Shown: in pieces, positions 34,345 through 45,690 of the stretch
Layout of the letters: every line of letters starts with the position of its first letter
Position numbering within the stretch: the first letter of the stretch is position 1
Assembly (NCBI GenBank): GCA_023052935.1
Contig: CM041292.1
Coordinates: forward strand, 147,374,439 to 147,438,438
Direction of reading: 5' to 3'
Source: Piezodorus guildinii
Taxonomy: Eukaryota > Arthropoda > Insecta > Hemiptera > Pentatomidae
DNA length: 64,000 nucleotides
Notes under the pieces: model-generated
Told to the model about the DNA's origin: nothing
The model's input: the letters and a program-made list of their open reading frames with translations, nothing else
Database searches by the model: none
Program-made: the position numbers and the translations under genes

Positions 34345-34435
34345 TCCAAAAGACCATCTGCCGGGTTCGAAGCCGTTTACTGGGGCATAAAACGCTTTCA
34401 TGCAAGCGACTACGCCAGAGGAGACCCGTGATCTA
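34345..34435 (-). repeat. tRNA-like SINE head, minus strand
   Basis: On the minus strand CTCTGGCGTAGTCGCTTGC (A-box-like) is followed by ACGGCTTCGAACCCGGC (B-box-like) and CAGATGGTCTTTTGG. The GGTTCGAACC...AAAGACCAT pairing of motifs resembles the diverged SINE at 21,870. Confidence 0.5.
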
Positions 34436-35684
34436 TTTCGTTTATATTAATCTTTTTTTATTTCTATGCACCTAATTTTTAATTATTTTAAAGCTAACAT
34501 TAACTTAACATTAAGTTCCTTTATTTTCTTGCGGTTAGAAATCGCTGTGTGAACATTTGTAATAATTATTATTAATTATATTTCACGTTTGCTCTCGTTT
34601 TTAAAAAGTTATAAATTACCTAAAGATTTGTCGTTTCAAATTGTAATTAGTAGGTTGTAATTCATAATATTATAGTCAAAATTTATCTTTACAACCCACT
34701 TCTAAAAAAGACTAAAGTATTAAATAGAGTGCGAAAACATTATTAATGGAATTTTACCTGATGTATATTGCTTATGATGATGTGGGGAAATTCTTATTGT
34801 TTTGAACGCACATTAAATCTTTAGTGACATACTTTGCATTAAATATTATTATTATATAGAATGGTTTCGTTAGAAGTTCAGTACTGAACATTACTTTGAT
34901 TATGTTGACTCAATTATAATATTCAAAGAATGGTTTTAATTAATTCTAAATCGAGATATCATTTTAATTTTTCGTGAAGTCTCGCAATACAAAACAATAC
35001 TTTTTGTAACTATAATGGAGTCTATATCAGAATAACAGTTGAAAAATGCAAGATATCTGAATATAAACTCCACATGTACCATATGCAATAACGAATTGAA
35101 TCTAGATTAATAGATATAACATTTTTTTTTATTTATTTTTTTTTTTTTGTGCTGCTCTAATGTTACTAAGAGATATTGTCGTGGTACTACTACCGCGAAA
35201 GTGGAGAAACTTAAGATATGTCTCCATCCGCTGGGACAAAGGAAGTTTGGATCTGTTGTCGAAGCTGCCATAGCCATCCCTGTCTTCGGCCTGTTGGCGT
35301 CTTTCTTAACTTGTCAAAATGGCAACTGTAGGAGACTGGAAGAAAGTTATACAATAGATCATTATCGAGTTATAGAGCACCAGAACATTACATAATCTGG
35401 CAGATCTATACATGTGTTTTGTCCTTGCACTTTATAAGAAGAATTATGTTTGTTTTATACATAGGGTTGATACAGTAGTTACAGTATTAAATGCACTGCG
35501 TTGCTCTTTTGAAAATGTTCAAAAGACATTCCGAAAATTCTAAGATTTTGAATCTTATGTAGCAAACAAATTATTTAACTTAATGTGTGAGTTCCCTAGA
35601 ATCAATTAAATTTATCTTACTAGTCGTTGAGCAAAAATACACTTTATTGGTATTGTAATACACTTTATAAGAATTGGGTTTTAA
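34436..35684. other. No gene; higher-complexity patch 35,150-35,350
   Basis: The patch contains an 82-codon open stretch (35,147-35,395) beginning with a non-ATG codon right after a T run. Its content (KRYCRGTTTAKVEKLK, QRKFGSVVEAAIAIPVF) matches no family I recognise. The T run before it could be an old poly(A) of a minus-strand retroposon. Confidence 0.3.
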
Positions 35685-36130
35685 AATAAATTCGTTGCGT
35701 TTTTTTTACTGGAGATTTTAATAAAAACTTCCGATTCTTGTAAATATTTTTAATCAATTAAATATTACCTATTTTGATGTATTACATCTATTGTCATTTT
35801 CCAGGTAAACTTTTGAATTTTGTTATCGACAGCAGTTGAAAAAAGAAAAAAAAAGTGCGAGCGTTTTGCGTCTTTTAAATTAAAATTTCCGGTTCTGAAC
35901 CCATTCAAACCATTTATGGATGGTGGGTGCTTTCTCCTAAGGTGTCATCGCCATACACACTCCAAATTTTGTTAACCGTCCGTGTAGCTGATTTTCCTAT
36001 TAGGAAATAAAATATTCTCTTCCATTTTGAGGTATTAAAATACCACATTGGTTGTTTCGGTTGAAATTGATGCATAAAAGCACCTTAACTAATCCATTTT
36101 TAGAATAGGTAAACATTATATAAACTTTTT
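35685..36130 (+). repeat. Family A, copy 3
   Basis: TTCGTTGCGTTTTTTTTACTGG, ATTTTTAATCAATTAAATAT, GCGAGCGTTTTGCGTC, TTCCGGTTCTGAACCC, GGTGTCATCGCCATACACAC, TTTTGTTAACCGTC and GCATAAAAGCACCTTAACTAATCC occur in family order. Non-coding. Confidence 0.75.
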
Positions 36131-36730
36131 TCCTTAAAATATGCATCCTCTGTCCTATTTATGAATAAAAAATTTACTTTCCTATGTCTATTATACAAAT
36201 TATTTTCACTACTTTAATTCTATAATAATCAGCTACTGGTTTCTTCTCAGGTGCTAGGAAACCTGGGGATCAAAACTTACAAAAAAAATCTGGTGCGGGC
36301 AACACACGACTTTCACTTACCTCCATTTTTAAAATCAATGAAAGAATTTTCTAATACAGTTAGAGATAAAAATACGTGAAATTATTAAGGAATTAATCAA
36401 ATTGAATTTCTATAGAAAAATGTGTTTGATTCAAAAATCTATTATATTATTATCTAAAATAATCAGTTAGTTTTATGTTCATTTCATCACTCTCTATTAA
36501 CTTTTAAAAGCTTGTGTATGAGATGATATTTTTTCTAAAATCTTTAGCTTTCCAACGGTATATCTATCATACATGTATATTACTGCTCTTATGTTCAAAA
36601 ACGAAAAATTGCATTAAAAAAATATTTTTTCTGTTTTCTCCTTTAGTTAGGTATCGAATTTATTCAATTTATATATTTACCTGTTTTTAATCAGCGTTAA
36701 CGTAGTTATTTTTATTGAATCTACAAAATT

Positions 36731-37902
36731 TTTTTTTTTTTTTTTTTTTTTAATTCATTTATTGAAATTTACAACTGTATGTTCATACATCAAGTAAATA
36801 GGCTAAAATGATAATACACATGAAAAAAAACATGAAGAGAAACTGCCCATTGGCAGCACTCTAGTAGTAAATCTACACAAGAAGGTCTCGAGGCCATCTT
36901 CTTTTCAGACGCCTCGGCGGATTGTCAGGAATTGAAGTGGAAGCAAGGATTGAAACTAGTGGATTAGAGTGGGAGTGGAGTTTTTCATGGAAGGAGTGAT
37001 ACCTGGTACAGGCCAAATCAGCAACATATGGAACATTAAGGTCTTTGTGGATGATTTTGTTGGTGACAAAGTAAGGAGCGTTAAGGATTTTGCGAAGGAT
37101 TTTGGATTGTAAGGATTGGATACGGGAAGAGTTTGATGGTTTAGTAGAGCCCCAAAGCTCAACTCCGTAAGTCCAGATAGGCCTTATGATTGTCATGTAG
37201 ATTAGTCTTTTGTAGTAAAGAGAAAGGTTAGAGCGTCTGTCAAGTAAATGTTGAAGTAACCGAAATCGGCGAGCAGTCTCTTGTCTTTTCAGTCTTGTAT
37301 GCGGATTCCATGTAAGACGTTTGTCAAGCAGGAGGCCTAAATAACGGATCTGTTCAACAGGGACAAGCGGAATATCATTAAAGGACACTGTAGGGCAGGA
37401 TGTCATAGGTTTACGACGAAGGGTAAAGGTAATCTGGTGGGATTTATTGGAGTTGATTTTAATTCTCCAATTCTGACACCATACCTCAAGGTCTCTGATG
37501 TGGGATTGGAGGTTTTGAGAGGCAATACTAGGATCGTTATTAACTGATAGCACGCAAGTGTCATCGGCATAGGTAGAAAGGAATGTGTTAGGATGGGTTG
37601 GGATATCAGCTGTATAGACTGTGTAGAGAATGGGTCCTAGGATACTGCCTTGAGGAACACCAGCAGACTGAGTAAAAGTGGATGAATAGGAACTATTGTG
37701 GTTGATTTTAAAGGTTCTATCAGAGAGGTAGGACTGAAGGATGAGGAAGTATGTTGGATGGAGGAATTTACGGAGTTTGTACAGCAGTCCCGGGTGCCAG
37801 ACTCGGTCAAAGGCCTGTTCCACGTCGAGAAAGACTCCCGTGCAGTACAATCCGCGCTCCAATGCAGAAGAGACTACATCCACCACGCGATGACACTGCT
37901 GA
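36731..37902 (-). mobile_element. Jockey-type LINE (J1), 5'-truncated, 13-bp TSD
   Basis: A minus-strand insertion: poly(A) appears as the T run from 36,731, then a 3' UTR with the CTCGAGACC-type block, then ORF2. AATCTACAAAATT occurs at 36,718-36,730 and 37,903-37,915, an exact 13-bp TSD. The element lacks the endonuclease and the first part of the RT. It is the best J1 copy here; relatives are at 4,955, 8,125, 14,388, 27,699 and 38,969. Confidence 0.95.
36873..37902 (-). CDS. Jockey-type reverse transcriptase, C-terminal part
   Basis: An open frame of about 340 codons running from the truncation point to a stop at 36,873, without internal stops. It begins mid-protein (no ATG). RT motifs in order: FLDVEQAFDRVWH (first catalytic aspartate), SAGVPQGSILGPILYTVYTAD, STYADDTCVLS (catalytic YADD), WRIKINSNKSHQITF and IRYLGLLLDKRLTW. 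The C-terminal thumb/tail follows with YGVELWGSTKPSN, IQSLQSKILRKI and RRLKRRWPRDLL. The uninterrupted frame and exact TSD indicate a fairly young copy. It cannot move on its own because the endonuclease is missing. Confidence 0.9.
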
Positions 37903-38218
37903 AATCTACAAAATTAAAGGTACTTTAGGGGAAGAAAATTATCGGCATTTAAGCCCTGTCAGACCATTTTTATCTAAATAAAACCTACATGATATTAAAG
38001 CCCATTAAATTTTACATCAATATAGCGAGTTTAATCAAAATCGTCGGAACCGTTTTTGAGAAAATCGAACAAAGGTGCAAAATGCATGGTATAATGCATG
38101 GTGCCTCTTCTGGTAGGCTCATTTTGATGAAAAAAGTTTTGTCACGTCGCGGGTGTATAGTTGTCTTAAATATGAAATTTCAGTTTCATAGGACTTACCG
38201 TTTCCGCCCGGGAGTTAC

Positions 38219-38243
38219 CACACACACACGCACCCACACAGAC

Positions 38244-38278
<35 letters not shown>

Positions 38279-38282
38279 CAGA
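38219..38282 (+). repeat. (CA)n microsatellite within family B
   Basis: CACACACACG, then ACACACAC runs. A shorter CA/TG run occupies the same position in the copies at 14,310, 19,950 and 62,670, so it is part of the family B consensus. Confidence 0.9.
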
Positions 38283-38529
38283 CCTTTTTGTGGGACTTGG
38301 TTATTTGGACTCAGGGGACCCTAAAACGTGTATTTCCGTTGAAAACTGGAATTCGAAAATTTTCACGATCGCAATGCTTCCCCTTACTATATATAGTAAG
38401 TGAAAGTAAAAATTAGTAAATAAAATAATAAAAAAAAATGAAAAGTACATACTTTTCGGATTACTACAAAACAAAACGATTAGATAAAATATCAATAATA
38501 AAAAAAAAAAATGAAATTGGTAAAAAAAA

Positions 38530-38960
38530 AAAATCCTTCAGTACGTTTTAGGAATCTTCTCAATTGTCCCTCTCTTGTATGGATCCCACCTAGTTCCTCA
38601 TTCTGAAGACATAGGTATGCCCTTTCCTCAAGAACATTATCTTCATGCCATCCGCTCCTCCTGGCTCCCAGGAGTTGTTACCTAAGAAACTTCTTGGGGA
38701 TTTCCTCTTCTCCAAAGCTTGACATGTCCAATTTGCTTAGTCTGTCCAATTTTATAGTATGGGCGACGTTTGCTTAAAGGAATATGACATATGAATACAG
38801 GGTGAAATCTTCAGCTTATACTCTTCCGTATATTCCTTTAAATATCAGGCAGTCACCTGTCATCATTTTGAGTGAGAGTCCATGTCTCACCACAACCCAT
38901 AAGTTAAATTTGCCGTAATTAAGATTTCAAAAAGCCAAAATGAGATTTGTCTTGATAAAA
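38530..38960 (-). pseudogene. RTE-like LINE C-terminus, decayed
   Basis: On the minus strand the broken frames give CGETWTLTQNDDR, then IGHVKLW, PGSQEERMA and a final block with RWDPYKRG. This order (Y/CGCETWTLT, GHV.R, GGRR, DRDRW) is the C-terminal layout of RTE-type ORF2. Multiple frameshifts and stops. A different family from the (ATT)n-tailed copies at 27.1 and 52.7 kb. Confidence 0.55.
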
Positions 38961-38968
38961 GATAACTT

Positions 38969-39248
38969 TTTTTTATTTTAATTTATGTATTGAAATTTAC
39001 AACTGTATAATATTGAAATAATATGAAATTTACAACCAGTAAACGTGAATAAAATATAAAAAGGCATGAAACACACGTAGATAAGATTGCCATTGGAAGC
39101 ACTCTAAACATATTATTATAACTAGAAGCTCCCGTGGCCATCTCCTTTTTAGACGCCTCGGAGGATTATTAGGAATTTAAAAGAAATAAGGGATTGAAAC
39201 TAGTGTATTAGAGTGGAAATGGAGTTTATCATGAAATAAAGATATATA
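38969..39248 (-). mobile_element. Jockey-type LINE 3' end (J1)
   Basis: The T run at 38,969-38,976 is followed by TTTATGTATTGAAATTTACAACTGTAT, matching 36,755-36,780. TTGCCATTGGAAGCACTCTA, GGCCATCTCCTTTTTAGACGCCTCGGAGGATTA and GATTGAAACTAGTG then follow as in the J1 reference. 5'-truncated, about 280 bp, decayed. Confidence 0.85.
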
Positions 39249-41657
39249 GGGCCGATTATCATAAAGTTATCGAAACGATGATTAGAGTCAAAACATAACT
39301 TAAGTATTTTCTAATGGGATGACATCTGTTTGCATTAACTATTTACTTTTAAATTTAATAATTATTTTTTTAAATTATGAATTTTTTTCTCTTATTAAAC
39401 TATATAATAAACTACATTTTTTAATTTTAGTTGTAGACGCTTATAGTCGAAAAAAAAATAACAAATTACAAATTAAATAAATATATAGTAAAGAATGTAA
39501 TATATTATAAATAATAAAAATAATATTAAAAGTTAGGAGTAATTAATAAAATTATTAATACTATATGAATTAATATTGATTTTTTTTTTTTTTACTATAT
39601 TCTCCACTATCCAGAGCATCTAGGCCAGAGCAAGCCAGGCCGGCTTTAATTTCAATGCAGTGTAATGCAAAATTCTATTGATTGATTGTTTCATTTATGT
39701 TTTTGACATATCATTTCATGAAGTAATATATATTCAAGACATAGTATATATTCTGTTTTTGTTCGTTAATTATTTTATTTAGAATACAAATTAAGAAATG
39801 GGAATTGCATTCTGAACTATATGGATAGGTAATGACCAACCTTGTATAATTTTATTTTATTTAATTCTCCTTGTTGTTAGTTTAATTTTAGAAGCAAAAA
39901 CTGTTAATGGTTAATATCGTTTAAACAATTTTACAAAACGATTTCTGATGTATTTTAGAAAATTATTAACAAAAGGTTAAAATTAAAAAGGTAAAAAATA
40001 ACAAATGTAATAAAAATAAGGAAAAATAATGATTTGATTCCTGTTTTTCTCATTTTTATTTTAATATTTTTATTTGGTTTTTACAAAAAGAGAGTTTTTC
40101 TGTCGTGTTTCATTGGTATATTGTTGTTGATATGTTCAGTGAGAACGTTTTTTATTATAACCAATCTCTTCTAAGCTATAATTCTTTATAACGCATTATC
40201 AAATTTACATATATAAAAATGATTCGAATATTCATAACAACATATAAAACTTGTTAAAGAGTTTGAATAAAGTTAGATAATATACAATAGATGATAAAGT
40301 ACCTACTGCATTAATTTTTGCCCGTAGTCACAATCATCAAATATAAAAACCAGTATCCTGTTCCATATGACTAATACATAACATTAACAAGTAAATTGAA
40401 CTGAAAATTATGACCATAAAAGTATTGAAAATATATTACAAGTGCGTAATATGTGTTGACTCTTAAAACACTTATACATTGATGCATCTTCTACAACTCA
40501 TCTCATTCATTATTCCAATTATGTTGTTATCCCTCCACACATTTTGTCTTCAATACTCTGCCTCTTGTTTCTTAAAAAAAAAAAAAAATTAAAATTGGTT
40601 ATGCTGTAAACCCAGTTAATTTTTCGCATCTAATTTATCAATACTGTCTTACTTTACATTGCGATGGGTATCAGAATCTTAATTTAAATAATCTAAATAT
40701 TATAATTATAGTTGTGAGTTAAGTTGAAAATAAAAAACAACATTTCATGCAACTGCTTTTGGTGATACAAGTCTCAATAATTGTTGTGACTTATGGTGCT
40801 TGTAAATCTTACTATGCCTCTAATGATTATTGTGTTTCTTTAATCACGATACACCTTAATAAGTTATTGTTTATCCAATATTTATTAGCTGAGATCCCTA
40901 AAATATTTTAAACGTCAATAATATGATTCTTTCCACCTAAATTGATAATTTTCTCCGATTTTCCAGCATAACATCGCTCACAATACATACCCAATTAAAA
41001 TAATTTTTGCCATAGGTCTCATAACATTGTATGTTGACAATAACCTATTTCTGTGTACAGCTTGCTTTCGTTATTAGCCTGCCCTTTGTCGGGATTGTAC
41101 CTCGACATTTGATGATACGGTGAACTTGTTGCTCTAGGACTCACGTTCTCTCGTATGATGAAAATGTAGTAAGTATCCTAACCGAGCTGTGTGGAAATCA
41201 TTTGGTATATTCGTTAGCCATGTGGTTCCATGATGGATCGCTCTGTTCTCTGGCCCAAATACCAAACCTTACGTCAGCAGGTTGTAACTTAATGGCTAGT
41301 TGAAATCTGGAATCGTCACAACAGTACATTTTTGCTAAAATATATATTAAAATGCAATATAGAAAAGCAGAATATGACGAGAAATTCTGAAAATACTAGT
41401 AACTAAAAAATAAATCTTCTACAATGGTTCAAATGCTTCTTCTAGTAACTATATATTACGTTCAATTGCACTTCATTACCACGACAGAAACATTATTGAA
41501 TAATTAAAAATAATCAATCGTCTATACCTTCCATCACGAAATTAAACAGATACCTTGTGAAGCATGTTAGGGCGCGTTTGACAACGAAATCTCCAATCCA
41601 TAGAATGTAGAATGAAATCTCCAATGCTATAAAAAATGGTTTAAATTATATTAAAAG
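39249..41657. other. Long AT-rich stretch, no gene recognised
   Basis: Scattered short open stretches only. A more complex part at 41,040-41,330 is unidentified. No tails or TSDs found. Confidence 0.4.
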
Positions 41658-41858
41658 ATTACGAGAAGGAATTAGTCCGGGTGGCGGTCGATGAATGAAA
41701 CAATTAGATAGTTTCAAGCATTTATTTTCTGTCGACGTTTCGACCCCCATTGTGAGTTGGCAATAACATGGATAATAAATGGTTAAAAATAAATGGTTAA
41801 AACTACCTAATTATTTCATTCATCAACCGCCACCCAGAATAATTCCTTCTAGTAATTC
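41658..41858. repeat. Imperfect palindrome with about 50-bp arms
   Basis: The left arm (41,658-41,707) GATTACGAGAAGGAATTAG...CAATTAG is the inverse complement of the right arm (41,807-41,858) CTAATTATTTCATTCATC...GTAATTC, with about 45 of 52 positions matching. The 99-bp spacer contains, on the minus strand, GGGGGTCGAAACGTCGAC (41,748-41,731), the 3' half of a hammerhead-like core. CTGATGA is not present. Confidence 0.75.
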
Positions 41859-42955
41859 TCAACGGTCAACTAATTATATTCAATATATTAAAAGATTTTT
41901 CCTAGATATGATACCCGACTTTAGGAACCTTGACAGATACAATTATTATGCAATAAAAGAATGTGAGCTTCAAAAATAACATAAAATAATATAAATTTGA
42001 TTAATAACTCACGATTTTTTTACAGAATGGTGGTCAAAAGTAATTCTCCACTGAACATATTTTTCTAACGACTTCTTGTTCTATTGAACATCTTTATTGT
42101 CTCGTATAAGATATAGCTTTTTAAAAATAAGTCAATTTTTTTTAATAAACATACAATATTTTAACTTTCGATGTTGAATCAATACTTGTACTTTATTCGT
42201 CTACATTTTATTATGCAATTATACCTGTTTTATAATCATGATTATAATTTTACTTGTTTTGTAATTTTTGTTTTTAATTTAGAAAATAATTTTTATCCTA
42301 CAGAGAACATAATTTCTAACCTGTTTATAATACAATTTAACTGGTCATAATTAATCTTTCTTCTTCGTAGCTGTATGCTTATGGCCATTGCATATTCTGT
42401 TGCTCAATTAATATGTGATTTTGGAGGTATATTGCGAGAACTCCTGCGGTTGAAGATAACCCAGGCTAAATATATTGGTGTGGTTTGACTTCCTTCGAAT
42501 TGATAACGATTTTGGGTCATTATGTATTATCGGGATAACATGGATTAAGCCCGCAGGTTTCTTAAGCAGATTATGGAATGAAGAAACTTCAGATTGGTAA
42601 TATAAAATTATCGTATCGATGGGTAGTAATAACACATATAAGAATATGGGAATATGTACGTCAAACTTCTATGAAATAAATTTTTGCATTAGTGAAAATA
42701 TTTTAATCGGAATTATCAAGAGAAATACACATTTTAGGGCTATTGAAGCGTACAAATAAGAATGTCTCGCAAGCATTTTACTGTTCTTTAATCATATACC
42801 ATAAACGGCTATGGTTTGGATTAAAATCGCTTTATCCGTGTATAAGGTTTCTTTTATCTAATAAGTAACGCCCGCCTCGCGATAGTTTGATATGTATTTT
42901 TAAAATTTACTTAGTGATATTACGTTCAGTCCCATTTAGGGACAATGTAATTTTA
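41859..42955. other. AT-rich, no gene recognised
   Basis: A 75-codon minus-strand open stretch at 42,408-42,635 has no recognisable content. Confidence 0.4.
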
Positions 42956-43690
42956 ACATTGGAGTATATCTACAGTATGTCGAAGAATTCGTTTATTTGG
43001 GACGGCTCGTATCCTTCAATAGTTGCTCAACAATGAAGATTCAAAGAAGAATTACAAAATGATGGAAGAAATACTGGTCTCTCTGGGAATTAATATAAGA
43101 AGATGATGCTCGAGATGCATATTGCCCTCTAACTTACTGCTGCCAAACCTGGGCACAGACGAAAGCTCAGGAATCTAAGTCGACTGTATGGCAAAATTCT
43201 GTTCTAAGAAGCATTATGAGTTATAGAAAGAAGGATAGAATAAAACGTTCAGTTTTATGAAAAGGGGTGATACAGGTCAATATCCAGGGAAAGAAGATTA
43301 AATGGAGATGGGCAGGACTTGTTGAATTAAATGAAGAGTTCTAGATGGCAAATGGTCATTGAAGGTAACCGAATGGATTACATGCAATGTAAAATGAAGA
43401 AGAGGAAGGCAGTATAGGCGCTGGAGTGATTCCTGCAAGTCCGTCGTCGGAAACAAATGGATGAGGATCCCGAGGGATAAAGATAGGTGGAAGGAGCTAT
43501 GGAAGGACATGGCAGGCTCCATTTCAAAGAAGGTTTGGTCACCAGGGAAGTAAAACCATTACCCCTCAATTAGAGGAGACCTGCAGGAGACAAAATATGT
43601 TTTATGTATATTTTTGCACTATAATTAATCTAGAAATGTACTGTTATTTGAGATTTATCTTGCAATAAATGGCTTTATTTATTTCAACAT
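42956..43690 (+). pseudogene. RTE-like LINE C-terminal relic, second family
   Basis: Broken plus-strand frames give VEEFVYLGRLVSF, RRITKWWKKYWSL, CCQTWAQT, then IKWRWAGLVELN, a GRQYRRW-like block and RDKDRWKELWKDMAGS. This is the YLG...W.SL...C.TW...K.RW.GHV...RW order of RTE-type ORF2 C-termini. It ends near GCAATAAATGGCTTTATTTATTTC, which may be the 3' end. At least three frameshifts; an old copy. Confidence 0.6.
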
Positions 43691-45000
43691 ATTTATCATC
43701 ACCATGGAGAACTCGTAAACATCAGCATTATTCCATTAATCCCACTAGTGGAGGGAAAAGCTGTACAAGAGATACTATCGTTTTTTACCAATCACAACGC
43801 TAGTATTGATGTCCATTAGAGGCTGAGTAAGAGAACTATAGCGCTAACACACCGCACTTGAGGAGATAATCTGGCTATTATAAAAAACTTTACATAAGGT
43901 CTGGGGACCACTGCCGTTTCATCTATTGAGGGTATCGGGATAGATAGGTATTATGTTAAAGTATTAAGATAACGAATATGGTGCTGATTAAATTGGTATA
44001 AGGTCTCAATTAAATCGATTATCGATATCATAGTGTAAAAATAATAAAATATATGGTATGCAAATAATAAAAATGAGTCTGTATTTAGTTTACACTTAGA
44101 TTTTAACATGAAACAGAACAAGTAAATCGTAATAGTACGAACAGTCTGTTACAATTCTGAACTATGGACTACTTGATGTATTGCTGAAGGAACCAATAGA
44201 CGCAGAATGAACTTTGAAATCATGTTTAACAACTTCAATTATTAAATGGAATAATATAGAAAATATCTATAATAGACGAAAAACCTTAAATTTTGTTTTA
44301 TGCCATGAGGAATAGTGTTGCATGTCAAGTAGGCTAGCGGGCAGTGAGGAGGTACTCTTAGAACGAATAGTCATTGGATGACAACCAGTGATGATACTTC
44401 TTTACGACAAGGTGACATTTTTCTAAGTCATATACAAGAGGACTTTAGAACTTTATTCGAAATACATTTTTTTATTTTTTGAATACCATAAGTTTTATAA
44501 ATGAGGATTCGACAAATTGAAAGTTGCAAAAAACTAAAATAAATTGAAAATAAAACAATAAAATTTTTATTTATGCTTAATAGTATTTTATATTTTTCCT
44601 AAGAATTCAAAAATGGATTGTTATAAATCAACAGGAAATAAAATAACGTCTATAACAAAATCGTCTCATGAAATGATAAATTTTCCATTTTGAATATCAA
44701 AATTGATCAGAATTATTGCAATGATAAGCAGTAACGCATAATAAAGCGAAATATTTACTTTCATTATTTTCCTTCTCCAATTAAAAAAAATTGAGGCTAA
44801 ACATAATTTTTCATGAAGAACTGTCTGAAGCGGAAAAGTGATGAATTAAGATTTCTACATAGTGGAGAAGAAATATTTTTTAAAGAAATATTGTTAGACA
44901 TAGTGAAGTATTTCTAGTTGATGGTCTTTCAAGCAACTATCCTTTAGTTTTGCTAAAGACATGCTTCAAAAAATTCCAAGGCTGCTATACCTCCAAAGTC
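43691..45000. other. No gene; possible J1 scrap at 43,890-43,926
   Basis: GGGGACCACTGCCGTTTCA at 43,908-43,926 is the minus-strand image of the J1 block TGAAACGGCAGTGGCCCC; flanking similarity is weak. The rest is AT-rich without recognised features. Confidence 0.3.
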
Positions 45001-45019
45001 CCTTCGTTATCCTATGGTA

Positions 45020-45690
45020 TTTTTGAGTTATAAATTACGTTTTTTACTGGTTATTTTAATGAAAATATTTTTAATCAACTATATATGACCTATTTTGATC
45101 TATTACATGTTGAAATCTTTCAGATAAACTTTCTTCATTCTTATTTCTTGAAATTCTTTGTTCATAAACTTTCCTCTCACAGATAAAAATTCTTCTTTAT
45201 CAACTGCTAAAAGACGACCCGAGCGCTTTTCGTCTTGCAAGTCGAAATTTCCGGTTCAAACCCAAGCAAACCACTTACAGACAGTGCTTTCTCTCAAGGC
45301 ATCATCGCCATACACACTAAAAATTTTGTTAACGGTCTGTGCAGTTGATTTTCTTATTCGGAAATAAATCATTAATAAAGGTTGGCACCAGTTTACTAAG
45401 TTTAATCCTAATTGTTTGTTCTTCTTAGTGCACCCTGAACTAACTTTTAGGACAGTCAACCATTCTTACTTCACTAAAAGATCATTGTGACAAAAAGGAA
45501 TTATTTTCTCCTCCATTTTGAACAAGAAAAATGCCACTTAAAGATTAGGAATCTCGGTTGAAACTGATTCCTAAAAGCACCTTTACTAATCCTTGTTTAG
45601 GATATGTGAGCATTATTGACCAAGAAACATAGTGAAGATTGAATTGAAATATTGAAAAACGCTATGAACTACTTTTACAACCCAATCCTT
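45020..45690 (+). repeat. Family A, copy 4, with about 110-bp insertion
   Basis: Contains the family blocks, including GAGCGCTTTTCGTCTTGCAAG, TTTCCGGTTCAAACCC (B-box-like), GGCATCATCGCCATACACAC, TTTTGTTAACGGTCTGTGCAG and CCTAAAAGCACCTTTACTAATCC. An extra segment of roughly 110-130 bp (about 45,382-45,505) separates GGAAATAAATCATTAA from the CTCCATTTTGAACAAG block. Confidence 0.75.

Larger units (their letters stand above)
36289..38406 (+). mobile_element. Family B element, complete, split by Jockey
   Basis: Starts TCTGGTGCGGGCAACACACG right after an A run (36,281-36,288) and ends GTAAGTGAAAG right before TAAAAA. The subterminal ACTTTCACTTACC (36,309-36,321) is mirrored at the 3' end by GTAAGTGAAAGT, preceded by the perfect palindrome CTTACTATATATAGTAAG (38,384-38,401). 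Removing the Jockey insertion (36,731-37,902) and one TSD copy leaves about 930 bp. No ORF. The internal CA microsatellite is at the same relative place as in other copies. Confidence 0.8.

Noticed and set aside
36289..38406. Family B as a canonical Helitron
   Set aside because: It begins with TC and has a 3' hairpin, but no CTRR precedes the 3' border and a TAAAAA duplication is present; Helitrons do not duplicate their target.
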